The notes beneath the pieces are model-generated. The model was not told where the DNA came from. It made no database searches and was given only the letters and a program-made list of their open reading frames with translations. Position numbers and translations under genes: made by a program. DNA of 18,774 nucleotides from Cudoniella acicularis (lineage: Eukaryota > Ascomycota > Leotiomycetes > Helotiales > Helotiaceae): positions 1-18,774 of the forward strand of contig JAAMPI010001146.1 in assembly GCA_013054445.1 (NCBI GenBank), in the 5' to 3' direction. Shown one piece after another: positions 1-10,117 of the stretch. Every line of letters starts with the position of its first letter. Within the stretch, counting starts at the first letter, position 1.

Positions 1-1048
1 CAACCCTTCTATCTTCCACCCTTGCCCTTATCCTTAACCTCTCCCCGTTCCATCCCTACCGGTTCCCTATCCCTTCCGACCCTATCGATTCCTCCCCGTT
101 GCCTCCCCGCCCCGTCAGACCCTTCCAACCCGCTCTGACACCTGGCCAACACACCGGTCACTTCTCAGCTTCCTTCCCAGGATTCCCCACAAATACTACC
201 ACAGCCTGCAGATAGATTACCAACTGCCAGCGCGAAATGGCCTGACTTCACATGTACCTACCTATTTTCGTTACCCGCTTGCAGATTCTCGGGTTCAGCG
301 CTTATTTCAAGGTTCTCTCTTCGATAGGAAGCTCCGGGATAGAACGAGGAAGGCGAGGGAGGAGTAGATAATGCAAATACAAAGAAGCGGTTGTGGAGGA
401 GTATGTCACTGCCGGACGCGGAGCGCCCGCGCACGCAAGGTCCCCCACAACAATGCGAGATCAATTGCGCACGCAGGTTCGAGACACACTCACGATGCAT
501 GCACACACGTTCTAGAAAGCCAAAAGCAATGGTCAATCATTTTTTATCATCATTATCCATCCATTGGTCATCTCTTTCTTGGCCTCAATACACAGCCTCA
601 TCAACCCATCCAAGCGGCATTGCACGTCGTTCTCTCTCGTTTCTCTTCAGACACACAAACAAGAAAGACCAGACCAGACCAGACCATTCAAAATAAATAC
701 GCCACCTATCACGCCTATAGACAAGCCACCCTTCCCCAGTCTCCTCTTTCCTCTTCTCTTCCTTTCCACCAACTTTCGATCATTGGCCACGCAAAAAAAA
801 AAAAAAACCGAGCCGAAAACAATTGTATGTAGGTAAAAAGGCGCACCCGGGCGGAAGGCAAATGGATGACCGTGAAGTCGAGACCCTATAGATAACGGTC
901 CTTATTAAAACAAGGGGAGCGACGAAGATTCTGAAGGTGTTGAAAATGTGTGAAGAAACGGTGTCGTGGGTTCGTAAATCCATGGCAACGTTGGTCAAGG
1001 GTCAACCTTGTTCGTCATGAGTGTATGAGTCCTCCTCGTACGATCCGA
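1..1048. other. Non-coding flank left of bud4
   Basis: I see no gene here. The first 200 bases are strongly pyrimidine-rich on the plus strand, as in fungal promoters or 5' leaders. There is a four-fold AGACC tandem repeat at 666-685 and a run of 15 A at 793-807. The right end, roughly 800-1048, should hold the 3' untranslated region of the minus-strand bud4 gene. Open frames of up to 153 codons exist on both strands but have low-complexity, unrecognisable translations and overlap one another, so I do not call them. The stretch could include the promoter of a gene beyond the left edge. Confidence 0.6.
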
Positions 1049-4000
1049 CTACACAATCATGCTCTTAGTTCGCGAATGGTGTCGATCCCGCCGGGCCGTT
1101 CCTTGTTCAGTTTTTCGTTGAAAACTATCCTCGCGCCTTAAGACTAGATCGCACCAGCCACCTTTAGTGTCGCCATCTTTCCCGATACATGCATCGAGGA
1201 CTTTCATCCAACCCTCCTTATCAGCTGCAGTGTCGGCATAGAAATCGATCACTTCGCCGTTGTTGAATCGAATTCGGAATCCTTCTTCAACGAACATGTA
1301 GCCCTCTTCTTCTTCCGCGAATCCTGACTTGCGACGCTTGCCCCCTTTACCGCTCGTTTCTTTTTGCGTTAGGGCACGTCGGTCATCAATCAACTTGCAG
1401 GCATTTGCAAGATTGATAGTTGCACGAGGTTGGCGAGTCGACTCGTGATATGCCGTAAGTTTGCTTCCCACAAGCTTGAAGTAGCGACGACGCCAGTACT
1501 GATGTTCTGTTAGTTAGATACTAACTACCCCGAGATTAAAAACTTACAGGACAATCACCACCTTGTTGACTTAAATGGCCTTGCCAATTCCGTGCAAGGG
1601 CGAGTTCAGCTTCCCTCATCTCACGAATGCACGAATTCATGCTCTTGGGCATGTCATCATCGGTAGCACCTTTGGGCTTTGGCACAAACAACAACTGCAG
1701 CTCAAGCTTGCCAACTTTATATGGCGCCCTTCGTTGAACGCTTGTTGTCCCACGCTTATTCTTGATACTTGAAGTATTGCTGACTTCCTCAGTTGCCCAC
1801 TCATTAAAGCAGGCCACATCCACAACGTAAGGCCTGCCATAGCAACGCTGTTCGTGATCTTTCAAACAGACATATGATCGTCCAAAGCTCCCATCCTCTG
1901 CCGCAAGTGGAGAGAGAAGATCCCACACCGTTGGCTGCACTGATACTCTCTTGGCTTGTGCTTCTCGTTGCCTCTCTTCTGCAATGCGTTTTTCTTCTTC
2001 TTTTTGCCTCATTTCAAGCTCTTTCCGTTTCTTCGGGGAGGCAAAGACCCGACTGAATGTTGACGGCTTTTGCGCCTTGTGGCCCTTGGTGGGTGACTCG
2101 GTGATACGGCTAGGTGGCGGCTTGACTAATTTTGCGTTGAGCGTTAATTGAAACTCGAGCTCATTCGGTACAACAAGCTCAAACTCCTGCCCAATGGGTG
2201 CATTCTTGCCAAGCTCTAGCCAAGCTGTTGTTACGCAATGAACTCCATTGTCAAGTGTCAGACTGAACCAAGTTTGTTCATCTGGGAAAAAGTCAGTAAG
2301 TGTTCAGACACACAACTGTTCAAGGCGCTTACTTTTTGGAAGTGGTAGATCCAGGTCTTTCACTCCAATGACCTTGACAAAAAGCCTTCCTCGCTCTCCA
2401 GGCTCTTCTGCAGCTGTGTTGATGGTAGGTTCTTCCTCTGTTAGTATACCCAAGCCAGTGATGTTACTATCATGGCCTGGCATTGGAGGCACGGGACTAG
2501 CAACAGGCTTCTTTCGAGAGCTCGATCGTTCGCGGATGCTGCTCTTCCGCATTTGGCCATTCCATGGCTCGACGGTCCACGATTGTGGTCGCTCTTTCTT
2601 GACTGGCGAGTTGCCAGCCGACCGTGTACCGCGGAAATCGTCGTCACCCTTTTCGACATCACTGCTTGCAACAACAAGCTTCGTGTTTTGTCTCATTAGG
2701 TATCCGCGCTGTTTTCGAGGACTGATGTTAGCATATACTTCAGGCTGTAAGGAAATGCCAGATCTAGACGCTTGTCTTTTGATTTTGAAAAACGCTGAAG
2801 GTGAAGAAGATAGGTCCAACGCAACCTTTTGGGCTTCGATGACCCTGTCGAAGTCTTGATCAAGACTCAAGCAGAGATCGCCGCCAATATCCAAAGTCAA
2901 AGATCTCTTTTTGAAACTTGAATGTCTCTCTAGACCACTCTCACTGTCTTCGCCCTCGCCATATTCTTCATCGAGATTGAGTGAAGGTCTGTTTCGATGA
3001 CGCTCTGGAATCGGTGGGATGGATGGCTTCTCGCCACTGACTTGGCGTCGCATCTCCCGCATGGCCATGAGATCGGATGGTGTTGCAGATGGTCGGGTCT
3101 TGAGCCTAGACCCAGAAGATTTGATGGTTGCAACTTGTTCAGGAATACTTGGGGAGTCACGCGGAGGAGATGGTTCCCTTGTAAGTGGGTGTCTAATGAC
3201 GGAGTCTGGCGTTCCCGCCTCGAACTCATCCTCCTCCTCTGGCCCCCAACCGGTCCCATCATACTCTGGCGCGGATTCAGGAATTGTACGCTCCTGGGGT
3301 GTCTCGGGACGTTGAAGAAATTCGTGCGCAAATGCCACGCTTGGGGCGTCCAATTTTGGGAAATCCTTGGGCGGTATTGGAGGAGGTGAAGGAGTTGTGT
3401 ATGATTGAAGGCTGGTAGTAAAGTCGATCTTGTCCAAGAATCCTGTGTCGAATTCAGGAAGGGCATCATTATTATTATTCTTGACTAGCTGTTGGTTGTC
3501 CACTTTGTTCTGGGGAGTTTGAGGACGAGGTGTTGGAGGTCCCTCATCTTCTTGGCTACTTAAGTGGAACTGTGCATTGTCGTATTGAGGTATCAGATCG
3601 GAATAGTGACTCTCAGAACCGTCATCAGCGGGAACTTCGGCATCATTTTCATGCTCATCCAGCATCGACTCAGGACGCTGGTACATTTCAGGAATCGAAT
3701 AAACATCAACCTCTTCATCCTCTTCTGGTTCAGCCTTGATGATAACGCTGTCTTCGGCTGGCTCATTGTCTAACATTGACACATCCTCAGTTGATGGAAT
3801 TGGCGTGTCAGGGTCAAGTGGAGTTGGGTGTTCAGGACTTGAGCTTGGCATTGGGGATGAGAAGTTGTAGTCAGAGTCGCGACCGAAGTCCTGACCGTTT
3901 ACTTTACGCATAATGGACTCCCGAGAAATGCGAGGCGGAAGTTGGTACGAGCCCAAGTCTGGAAGATCATCAAGAGTATCCTCGTCCTCGTGAATTGGAA

Positions 4001-5627
4001 TTGACGGCTCACGCGATGCTGAGCGCTCTCGCTCTGGAGTTTGACTGTTGCGATCGCGAGGACCAGCACGCCTCATTCGACGTTCTCGTTGCAGCTCAGC
4101 CTGAGTTTTTGGCTTTTCCTCGTCCTGGATCATCATCAACTGGAGTCGCTCTTCCAAAGACATTTTACCACTATTCATGCCTTGAATATCTGACTTGCTA
4201 ACGGAGGCTGGAGGAGGTGGAGATGGAAGATTTCTCAGCGTAGCACGTTCAGCTGCTGCAGACAGCCCGGTTGAAGAAGTTGAACCGCTTCGAACAGGGT
4301 GGTTCATACCTGGAAGAGGAGGCAGAGGGCGATGATCACCGTTCGAATTGAGAGAATCGTTGCGAACTGCAGCCGGTCGTCCCGTTGAAGACGATGGTCG
4401 CGCATCTGGCATTGGGCTCCCTTCTGGCCCCTCAAAAGGATCCTCAAATCTTCCTGACATGATGCCGTTGCTGTGTGTTGCAGGACTCGCATGTCTCCAA
4501 TCTTCGGGTCCAACAACGGGAGTCTTGTCTGTGTCCTCGAGTGACGCATCAAAACTATCGTCTTGTTCCATAGAACCTCCACGGCCATAGTAATCCTCGT
4601 CTTCCTCCTCGCCAGAATCGTAGCTGTTTTCTCGCGATCCAGTGCCAATGGATGACAGGTCTGGGGTTGCCATTTCGTATTCATTCACCTGTGGTGGGGC
4701 TGCATCAAAAGTCACACTTTTTGCATGCCGGTGAAGAATGCGGCCTGGTGGAAGATCTCGTTCATCACCAGATCCCTCCTCTGACCAAACACCGTTTTCC
4801 GAATCAAAGCTAGACTTTCCGTTGAATCGGCTCGCAGCCAAAGATGATTTGGTAGGTGAAACCTGATCTTTGCTTGGAGATCGCAGATTATTTGTCCCAA
4901 TCGTAAGTGGTGTTTTTGTCGGGCTATAGAGAGGAATGCTTGTCTGGCTGTCTTCTCTCTTGTGTCCAAAGGTGCGTCCTCGTTCTGCAGACCGCAAGCC
5001 CTCAAGCCCAGATCCCCCATATGCATTCCCCTGTAGTTGTTTCGCCAAAGGTCGTTCGATAACAGGTACTGAAGTGGGGTCGTATTCCTGCTTTTGTTCG
5101 CGCGCGAACATATTGCTATTCTTCACACGAGACGCGCGCTGAAGACGTTCGATCGAAGATCGTCGAGTCGGGGATGGAGACGATTCCCTCCCAGCAAACA
5201 GCTCATTCTCCGACTTGAATCGACTTTGTGTTGCTGGATCACGGCCTTGCCAGAAGAGTCGTGGTGACGAGTTACCCTCGGTTGGATTGAAGGGAGATGA
5301 TTGGAATGGAGACGAATCCGTATTGAGTAGTAATTTCTAAGTCTATATTAGTATTTAATTCTCCGAAAGGCGTAGACAGATGGGGTGCGATCGACCGAAA
5401 GCTTACCTTGGTTTGATTGAAGCTCGGCGAGTTTCTTCTCTTCTCAGTCGGTGCCAGCTCTGACAGAGGTCTTGGGAACTTTGTTGGAGATAAAGAAGGG
5501 CCTTTCTGTATTCGCAACGGCGGAACCTGTCGCAATTAGCATCTGCGAAGCTCCAACATGCCCCGAGTGTTGGCATAAACAAGACACCGAGGAAGCTCAC
5601 CGGCTGCGAAGGAGAAGGCGACGCCAT
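1049..5627 (-). CDS. bud4: Bud4-type anillin-like septation protein with PH domain
   Basis: Complete five-exon gene. Exons on the minus strand are 5627-5601, 5526-5407, 5336-2333, 2281-1548 and 1498-1049. Introns of 74, 70, 51 and 49 bp all run GT..AG, and the frame is kept at each junction, giving 1444 aa. The start is the ATG at 5627 (MASPSPSQP); the second exon resumes with VPPLRIQKG. Residues 1 to about 1000 are low-complexity, acidic and rich in Ser and Pro, with many SPTK- and SPxR-like sites typical of phosphorylated septin-associated scaffolds. From about residue 1028 (GRLFVKVIGVKDLDLPLPK) the conserved Bud4/Int1/anillin-like region begins. A Lys/Glu/Arg-rich segment (KKRKELEMRQKEEEKR) lies in exon 4, and a PH domain spans about 1280-1400: WQGHL, WRRRYFKLVG, RIRFNNGEVIDFYAD and the terminal-helix Trp in KEGWMKVLDACI. 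In fungi such proteins bind septins and membrane at bud necks or septation sites and organise the contractile ring. No lesion is seen. Family assignment is from recognised sequence; septation function is inferred from the family. Confidence 0.93.
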
Positions 5628-6975
5628 CTCTACAATCCCCTGGATAGTACCAGATCGGCGTTGGAGGTTCCAAATGGAAGAATTAGGTGTTCTTAGAATG
5701 ACAGTGACTCAATATGGTGATGGCATGGAGCTGTAGCCAATGTTGACGCAGGTTTGCGACGCGAGGAATGGCGCGTTTGAGTTGGCAGCGACGAGTGCTC
5801 GAGTGGTCCAAGTACAGTACAAATCGTAGTGCAGATGCCCTCAAGGACCAATGCGAAAAATGCTCAGTAATGAGAGGCGAAGAACAAGACCACGATCCGC
5901 AATTGTTGGAGGTGATATCTGGAATGTTAAGGTTCGTGCTCGATCGCTTGGTGACTTTGTTATGATGTAGCTGGTTGCCATGACAGCGGCCACGCCACTT
6001 TAGCTTGAGAAAATTGCCCGACTGGTTTCAAGCTTCCGGATCTGCCTGCACGTGATGCATGCCTATTTATAATCGGACGGAGCTCTTCTCTCCGGAAGCC
6101 CTAAGCTGTTCAAAAACAAAGCACTGAGACTCTTAAAATCATCTTAACGCCTGACAAGCCTTATTCGTCTCACTTCTCTGACCTCGTCAACCTCTGGGAG
6201 CGGTCTACACAGCACTCCGTACATGTCGCACTCTTCAATTCTCTTAGAAACAAAACGCCGACTCTTTTTACCATTGGCCTCAACGTCTTGTGCCTCCTCA
6301 CGATTTCGTACCTTAGCAGGAAGCTAATCTTGCTTCCTCCTGCAGGTCCATCCCGTCCCATTTGTTTATTTACACGTTGAACAACAACCTTCCAACCAAC
6401 CAAATCTTGCGATGTTTTGCATGAAGCAACACAGTTGTCCAACCATGACAGGCCTCCCTGGAAGTCGGAAGTTTAACGCGGCCAACACAATGAACTCTTG
6501 GTCAATGCTTTGTGATATCAATATTCTTTTTTAATGTTGCAGTAGCGCTGCAATGCTGCAGTGTTGCATTCGACGATAACAATTTGTTTACTTGCAGTCT
6601 TGGAAGAAGTCTTTCGTGTCCGCAGTTCGTATTGTTTTGATCCCAAAGTTGCTTTTCAAGGTGCGCACTGCAGATGTTGCATGCTACAAAAATGGGTGGC
6701 ACACCGGAAGATAAACTGTGTGTCGCTTTTTCCTGCATTCATTGGCTTGGATAAGGTTACCTGCTAGACTGAGGCCAAAACATCAGATGACCGCGAAACA
6801 CATGTCGAGAGCATGAACTACTGCAAGATGCGTTTCATAGCCTCGCACAGCCACATTGCTTGAGTGAAATCACAGATAGCACCGTTATACAAAAAAAGCA
6901 TGAGAAAGGCTACCGGTAAACTTCCCCATCTCCACGGCCGCATCACGGCCACCCTCCTCCCCTCTCCTCCTCGCA
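5628..6975. other. Intergenic region upstream of bud4
   Basis: It should contain the bud4 promoter and 5' leader (minus strand) and the 3' region of the SDR gene. I see no convincing gene. A TATA-like TTTATAAT lies near 6066 on the plus strand. A 35-codon ATG frame opens at 6223, but it has no recognisable product. The bases just right of 6900 become C-rich on the plus strand as the SDR coding region starts. Confidence 0.6.
6032..6099. repeat. 9-bp inverted repeat in bud4 upstream region
   Basis: GCTTCCGGA at 6032-6040 and its exact reverse complement TCCGGAAGC at 6091-6099 flank a TATA-like stretch. The repeat arms are seen directly. A role as paired binding sites for a regulator is only a guess; a match of this length at this spacing can arise by chance. 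Confidence 0.35.
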
Positions 6976-8053
6976 CTAAAAAATCCCCCCACTAACCTCC
7001 ACCACACTCCCATTAACATACCTACTCCCCTCCCCCATCAAAAAAACAACCACATCAACTACCTCCTCCGGCGTCCTCATCCTCCTATCAGCAAATTAGT
7101 CTGTGTTCTCTGAACATGTTTCAGAGGCCAAGAAGCTAATTGCTCTCGAGCAATATTTGAAGAAGACAAAATCAAAACCAAGGAAAATATTCAACACATA
7201 CCCCCAAGCCAACCCCTCCCTCCACCTCCCTCACCCCCTCTTCCCCCCTAAAAACCGCCGCATTAGTAGGCGTATCAATGAAACCCGGACAAAGCGCATT
7301 ACACCTAACCCCCCTGGGTCCCGTTTCCAACGCGACACACTTCGTAAAACCGATTAGGCCGAATTTTGACGCGCAATAAGGAGAGCGCCCAGCAGTGCCA
7401 GAGAGACCGGCGATGGAGGAGGTGTTGGTTATGGTGCTGCCGGAATGAGGGGGAGATGAGGGAGCGAGGCTCGGGTTATGTTGAAGGTGCCGGTTAGGTT
7501 TGTTGTGAGGATTTTAGACCACTGTTTTTGGGAAGATATTAGGCTATTGGGTTTATCTTGAAAAGAAATAATAGGAGAGAAAATTTAAAAGAAACATACA
7601 TAATCACCTGTAACATCCCCCAACAGCGTAGCGGTGGGATTTATCCCCGCACAATTAAAAACATGATTCAACCTCCCATACTTTTCCACAACAAGCGCAA
7701 CAAACTCGTTACAATTACTCGAAACCCCGACATCAAATGCGCTCGTTAGATGATTCTTCGGATTCGCACATAGAGTGAGTATTTCAGCGAGCGTGCTGGG
7801 GGAGATATCTGTTAGAGCGAGGAGAGCGCCGAGGTGGGAGAGTTTGCGAGGTTGGCTAGTGTTGGGAAGTTGCGGACTTGGAGAAGTAGAAAAGTAAAGT
7901 TCAACAATTTCGACTGATAAAGAAACTGGAAGACACCATTAAAAAACAAAGAAAGAAACAAGACCCGTACTTAACAGCAGCAGCGCGACCAATCCCACTC
8001 CCAGCACCAGTAACGAGGATGACTTTATCGGTGAACTCTGTCGTTGCTGCCAT
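6976..8053 (-). pseudogene. Classical SDR oxidoreductase gene, frame-disrupted
   Basis: A short-chain dehydrogenase of about 255 aa can be followed from ATG at 8053 to TAG at 6976. Exon 1 (8053-7971) gives the cofactor motif TGAGSGIG. Exon 2 (to 7600) gives ALTDIS, a distal Asp typical of NAD preference, and NCAG. Exon 3 (7521 to about 7202) gives NLTGTFN, the catalytic Ser region NTSSIAG, YCASK (active Tyr and Lys) and [10 protein letters not shown]. Exon 4 (7084-6976) gives the usual tail RTPEEVVDVVVFLM and YVNGSVVEVSGG. Breaks: one base is missing in the G-run at 7449-7453 (plus strand), so the frame meets a stop soon after. One base is extra at the exon 3 donor, in the C-run 7201-7205. 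The first intron (donor at 7970) has no acceptor at the expected place. The nearest in-frame AG at 7856 adds four residues, whereas normal Rossmann spacing points to 7843, where AA stands instead of AG. Because both shifts lie in 5-base homopolymers, sequencing error is a real alternative to gene death. Substrate unknown; FabG-like or steroid/alcohol dehydrogenase kin. Confidence 0.8.
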
Positions 8054-9099
8054 TTTGGCTCACTTTTCTTCTAAGCCAGACAGACATACACCCTCAAGCT
8101 AAAAAAATCTACAAGAGAAAATGGAAAACCTTTTGTTGGATTTTCTATCTAATAAATAAATGTCTTCAGCCATGATATCCATTGTTGGATGGTGGGGTAC
8201 CTCATTCTGAAAAATGGGGTTGATATCTATCTTATCGGGCCTTCGTCTATAGGAGCTCCGATGAGAGCAGGTGAGGTAGGTGGTGGGGTTTGAATTTGCA
8301 GCAACCTGAAGAAATAGTATGGTTGTGATGATAAAGTATGACTGGTAATTTAATGAAATAAATGAGTTAATCAGAGGCTGTGAATCTGTGATTCATCCAG
8401 CCTGGGAGTTTGAAGCAGAGATGAATTCTTTCGAGATCACGTGTGCGAAATGTCCCCTTGCTGTGGGGTGGAGGATGATTAAGGTTTTGGATAGATCGTA
8501 GATGGATGATAAAACCCGATGAGGATTTTCAGGGTTGAGGATCCTAATACTAGTAACCTTGTTTGTCAAGAGGACGAGGAATGAGATATGAAGTTGAAGA
8601 ATCTTGACACCAAGAAGCTTGATCTGTGCAAAGGAAGAGGTTGAAGATATCGTGCCTTTGATTTGACAATATGGTATATAAATTACAGATTAAGGGAATT
8701 CGTCGAAGTGCTGTCCATTTGCTGTCGTAGAGCCCTAAATGAGCGTGGTGGGAGTCGCCTTCTCCCGTTCTCCTCGTGCCAAATTCCGGTTTCCTCCTTT
8801 CGAAGTAATCTGAGGTATTGTCGAAGTTCGTGCATCGAAGTACATCCTTGATAGCTGGTCCATCAAATCTCCATTGTAGGAGTTGGCTTAATCGAATGCT
8901 GCGACTGAGTGTATTGTTCCCCAAAAGCCTTCAAACCAGGTATGATTGCCTTCAACAAGTGATTAGAACACTCAAACAATTTGCCGCCAAGTATGGCCGC
9001 CAGTGAAAAACCACCTTCCAAACGCCAGAAAATGCTGCATATTAAAACGCCTTACGCATCCGGAGGTCCCAATTCCTTCTAATCTCCAGAAACAATTTA
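8054..9099. other. Intergenic region between SDR and membrane-protein genes
   Basis: It should hold the promoter of the minus-strand SDR gene on its left and the 3' untranslated region of the membrane-protein gene on its right. The longest open frame (minus, 8550-8924) has no recognisable domain and lacks intron or promoter support. I see no RNA gene or repeat. Confidence 0.55.
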
Positions 9100-10110
9100 T
9101 TAAGCAAATCTTGCGCTCGTGGGCGTTGCCGGCTCGGTAGGCGCTAGCCATGATATGTTCACCTCCTCATCATACCCCTCTCCGTCGTAAACTGGCCGTT
9201 CAGGTATTCTATCTCTTGCCACCCGAGTCTTACTATCTCTCGGAGGCGGCGGTCTTGTGGGCATTGGTCTTGTAGGCATTGACTCTCTTGACGCCTCTGT
9301 GGCTCTCGAAGATCCTCTATTCCTTCCCCAATTCTTCACACTCCGTCTCGATGTATCAGGTAATTCCACGATCGACGCAACCTCAATTTCCGGTTCCGAA
9401 TCAACTTCAGGTTCAACTTCCTTCCCAGGACCTATCTCGTAAATAGTGTGTTCGGCGGGCGCAATGTCATCTGGAGAAGCTAGTTCGGAAATGTGAACAG
9501 ACGGCGATATGCTAGACTTGTACGTGCTGTTTCGACTGTTGAATCGAGATTCCAATCGACTAGTTGATCTGCTATCCGTTCGACTTTCATTTCGACTCTT
9601 CTCCGTCCTACTGTCTCTTCGATAATCCATGCGACTGTCCCTCCGACTGCCATTTCGTATATCGGATCGGCTATCTACCCGGCCACCCCCTAGTTTTTGA
9701 TCGCCAAAAGTCGTGTGCGTTGGAGCTGGAGAGAATCCGAGTTCATACTGTGGTCTCTGTGCTCCTCGTTTTAGGATTTTCTGTTTGCGTCGTCTGAAGA
9801 GGAATAATATCCCAAAAAGGAGGGCGAGGCATACGAGGGGTATGCTAAGTCCTATTGTGACTTTCGCAACGGTTGAGACGCCTGGACCGCTGGATGGTGA
9901 TGCTACTGAGGTCGACGAGCTAGCGGATGACGCAGTTGAGTATATGTAATTCGTTGGAGTGCCCGTTGCTACTATTATGTTGGTGGGAATTTGGTTCGCT
10001 TCGGTCGCTGGGGTCGAAGAACCTTCCGGTGTTGCAAATATCGTCGTCAATGGGACTAGGGCTGTCGTTGTCGAAGCAGCTCGTGCTTCATTAGCATTGA
10101 GACCCGACAT
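9100..10110 (-). CDS. Single-pass membrane protein with Ser/Thr-rich ectodomain and Ser/Arg-repeat tail
   Basis: Uninterrupted 336-codon frame. The start is the ATG at 10110 (MSGLNANEARAAS); the frame stays open further upstream but has no other in-frame ATG nearby. No N-terminal signal peptide is visible. Residues about 12-80 are rich in Ser, Thr, Ala and Pro and likely O-glycosylated. A hydrophobic helix at 84-105 (VTIGLSIPLVCLALLFGILFLF region) is followed at once by RRRKQK, so the tail should be cytoplasmic and the N-terminus outside. Residues about 144-198 form a run of degenerate repeats around DSR, ESR and NSR, then an acidic segment (about 205-250) and a Pro-rich segment near 290 (MPTRPMPTRPPPP). 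The layout resembles fungal mucin-like wall-stress or Mid2/WSC-type sensors, but no WSC Cys module is present and no family is recognised. Role at the cell surface is inferred. An overlapping upstream ATG is listed separately. Confidence 0.75.
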   Translation of the reverse strand: MSGLNANEARAASTTTALVPLTTIFATPEGSSTPATEANQIPTNIIVATGTPTNYIYSTASSASSSTSVASPSSGPGVSTVAKVTIGLSIPLVCLALLFGILFLFRRRKQKILKRGAQRPQYELGFSPAPTHTTFGDQKLGGGRVDSRSDIRNGSRRDSRMDYRRDSRTEKSRNESRTDSRSTSRLESRFNSRNSTYKSSISPSVHISELASPDDIAPAEHTIYEIGPGKEVEPEVDSEPEIEVASIVELPDTSRRSVKNWGRNRGSSRATEASRESMPTRPMPTRPPPPRDSKTRVARDRIPERPVYDGEGYDEEVNISWLAPTEPATPTSARFA

Positions 10111-10117
10111 CTTGCAT
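10091..10117 (-). promoter_or_regulatory. Overlapping upstream ORF at membrane-protein start
   Basis: Seven bases before the chosen ATG lies another ATG (10117) in a different frame. It reads MQDVGSQC and stops at 10091, so it overlaps the main start. If the leader includes it, the main protein would depend on leaky scanning. The codons are seen directly; the regulatory effect is inferred. Confidence 0.45.

Noticed and set aside
371..832. Plus-strand open frame of 153 codons
   Set aside because: It spans an AGACC repeat and a poly-A run, overlaps other open frames and has no recognisable domain.
5119..5126. A bud4 start inside exon 3 at GTG 5126
   Set aside because: GTG is an internal Val codon; the frame continues upstream through two introns to ATG 5627 with conserved-looking sequence.
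6223..6330. Short plus-strand ATG frame downstream of a TATA-like site
   Set aside because: About 35 codons only, no motif, and no clear intron that would extend it.
8550..8924. Minus-strand frame of 124 codons
   Set aside because: Composition looks like intergenic DNA and no motif is recognised.
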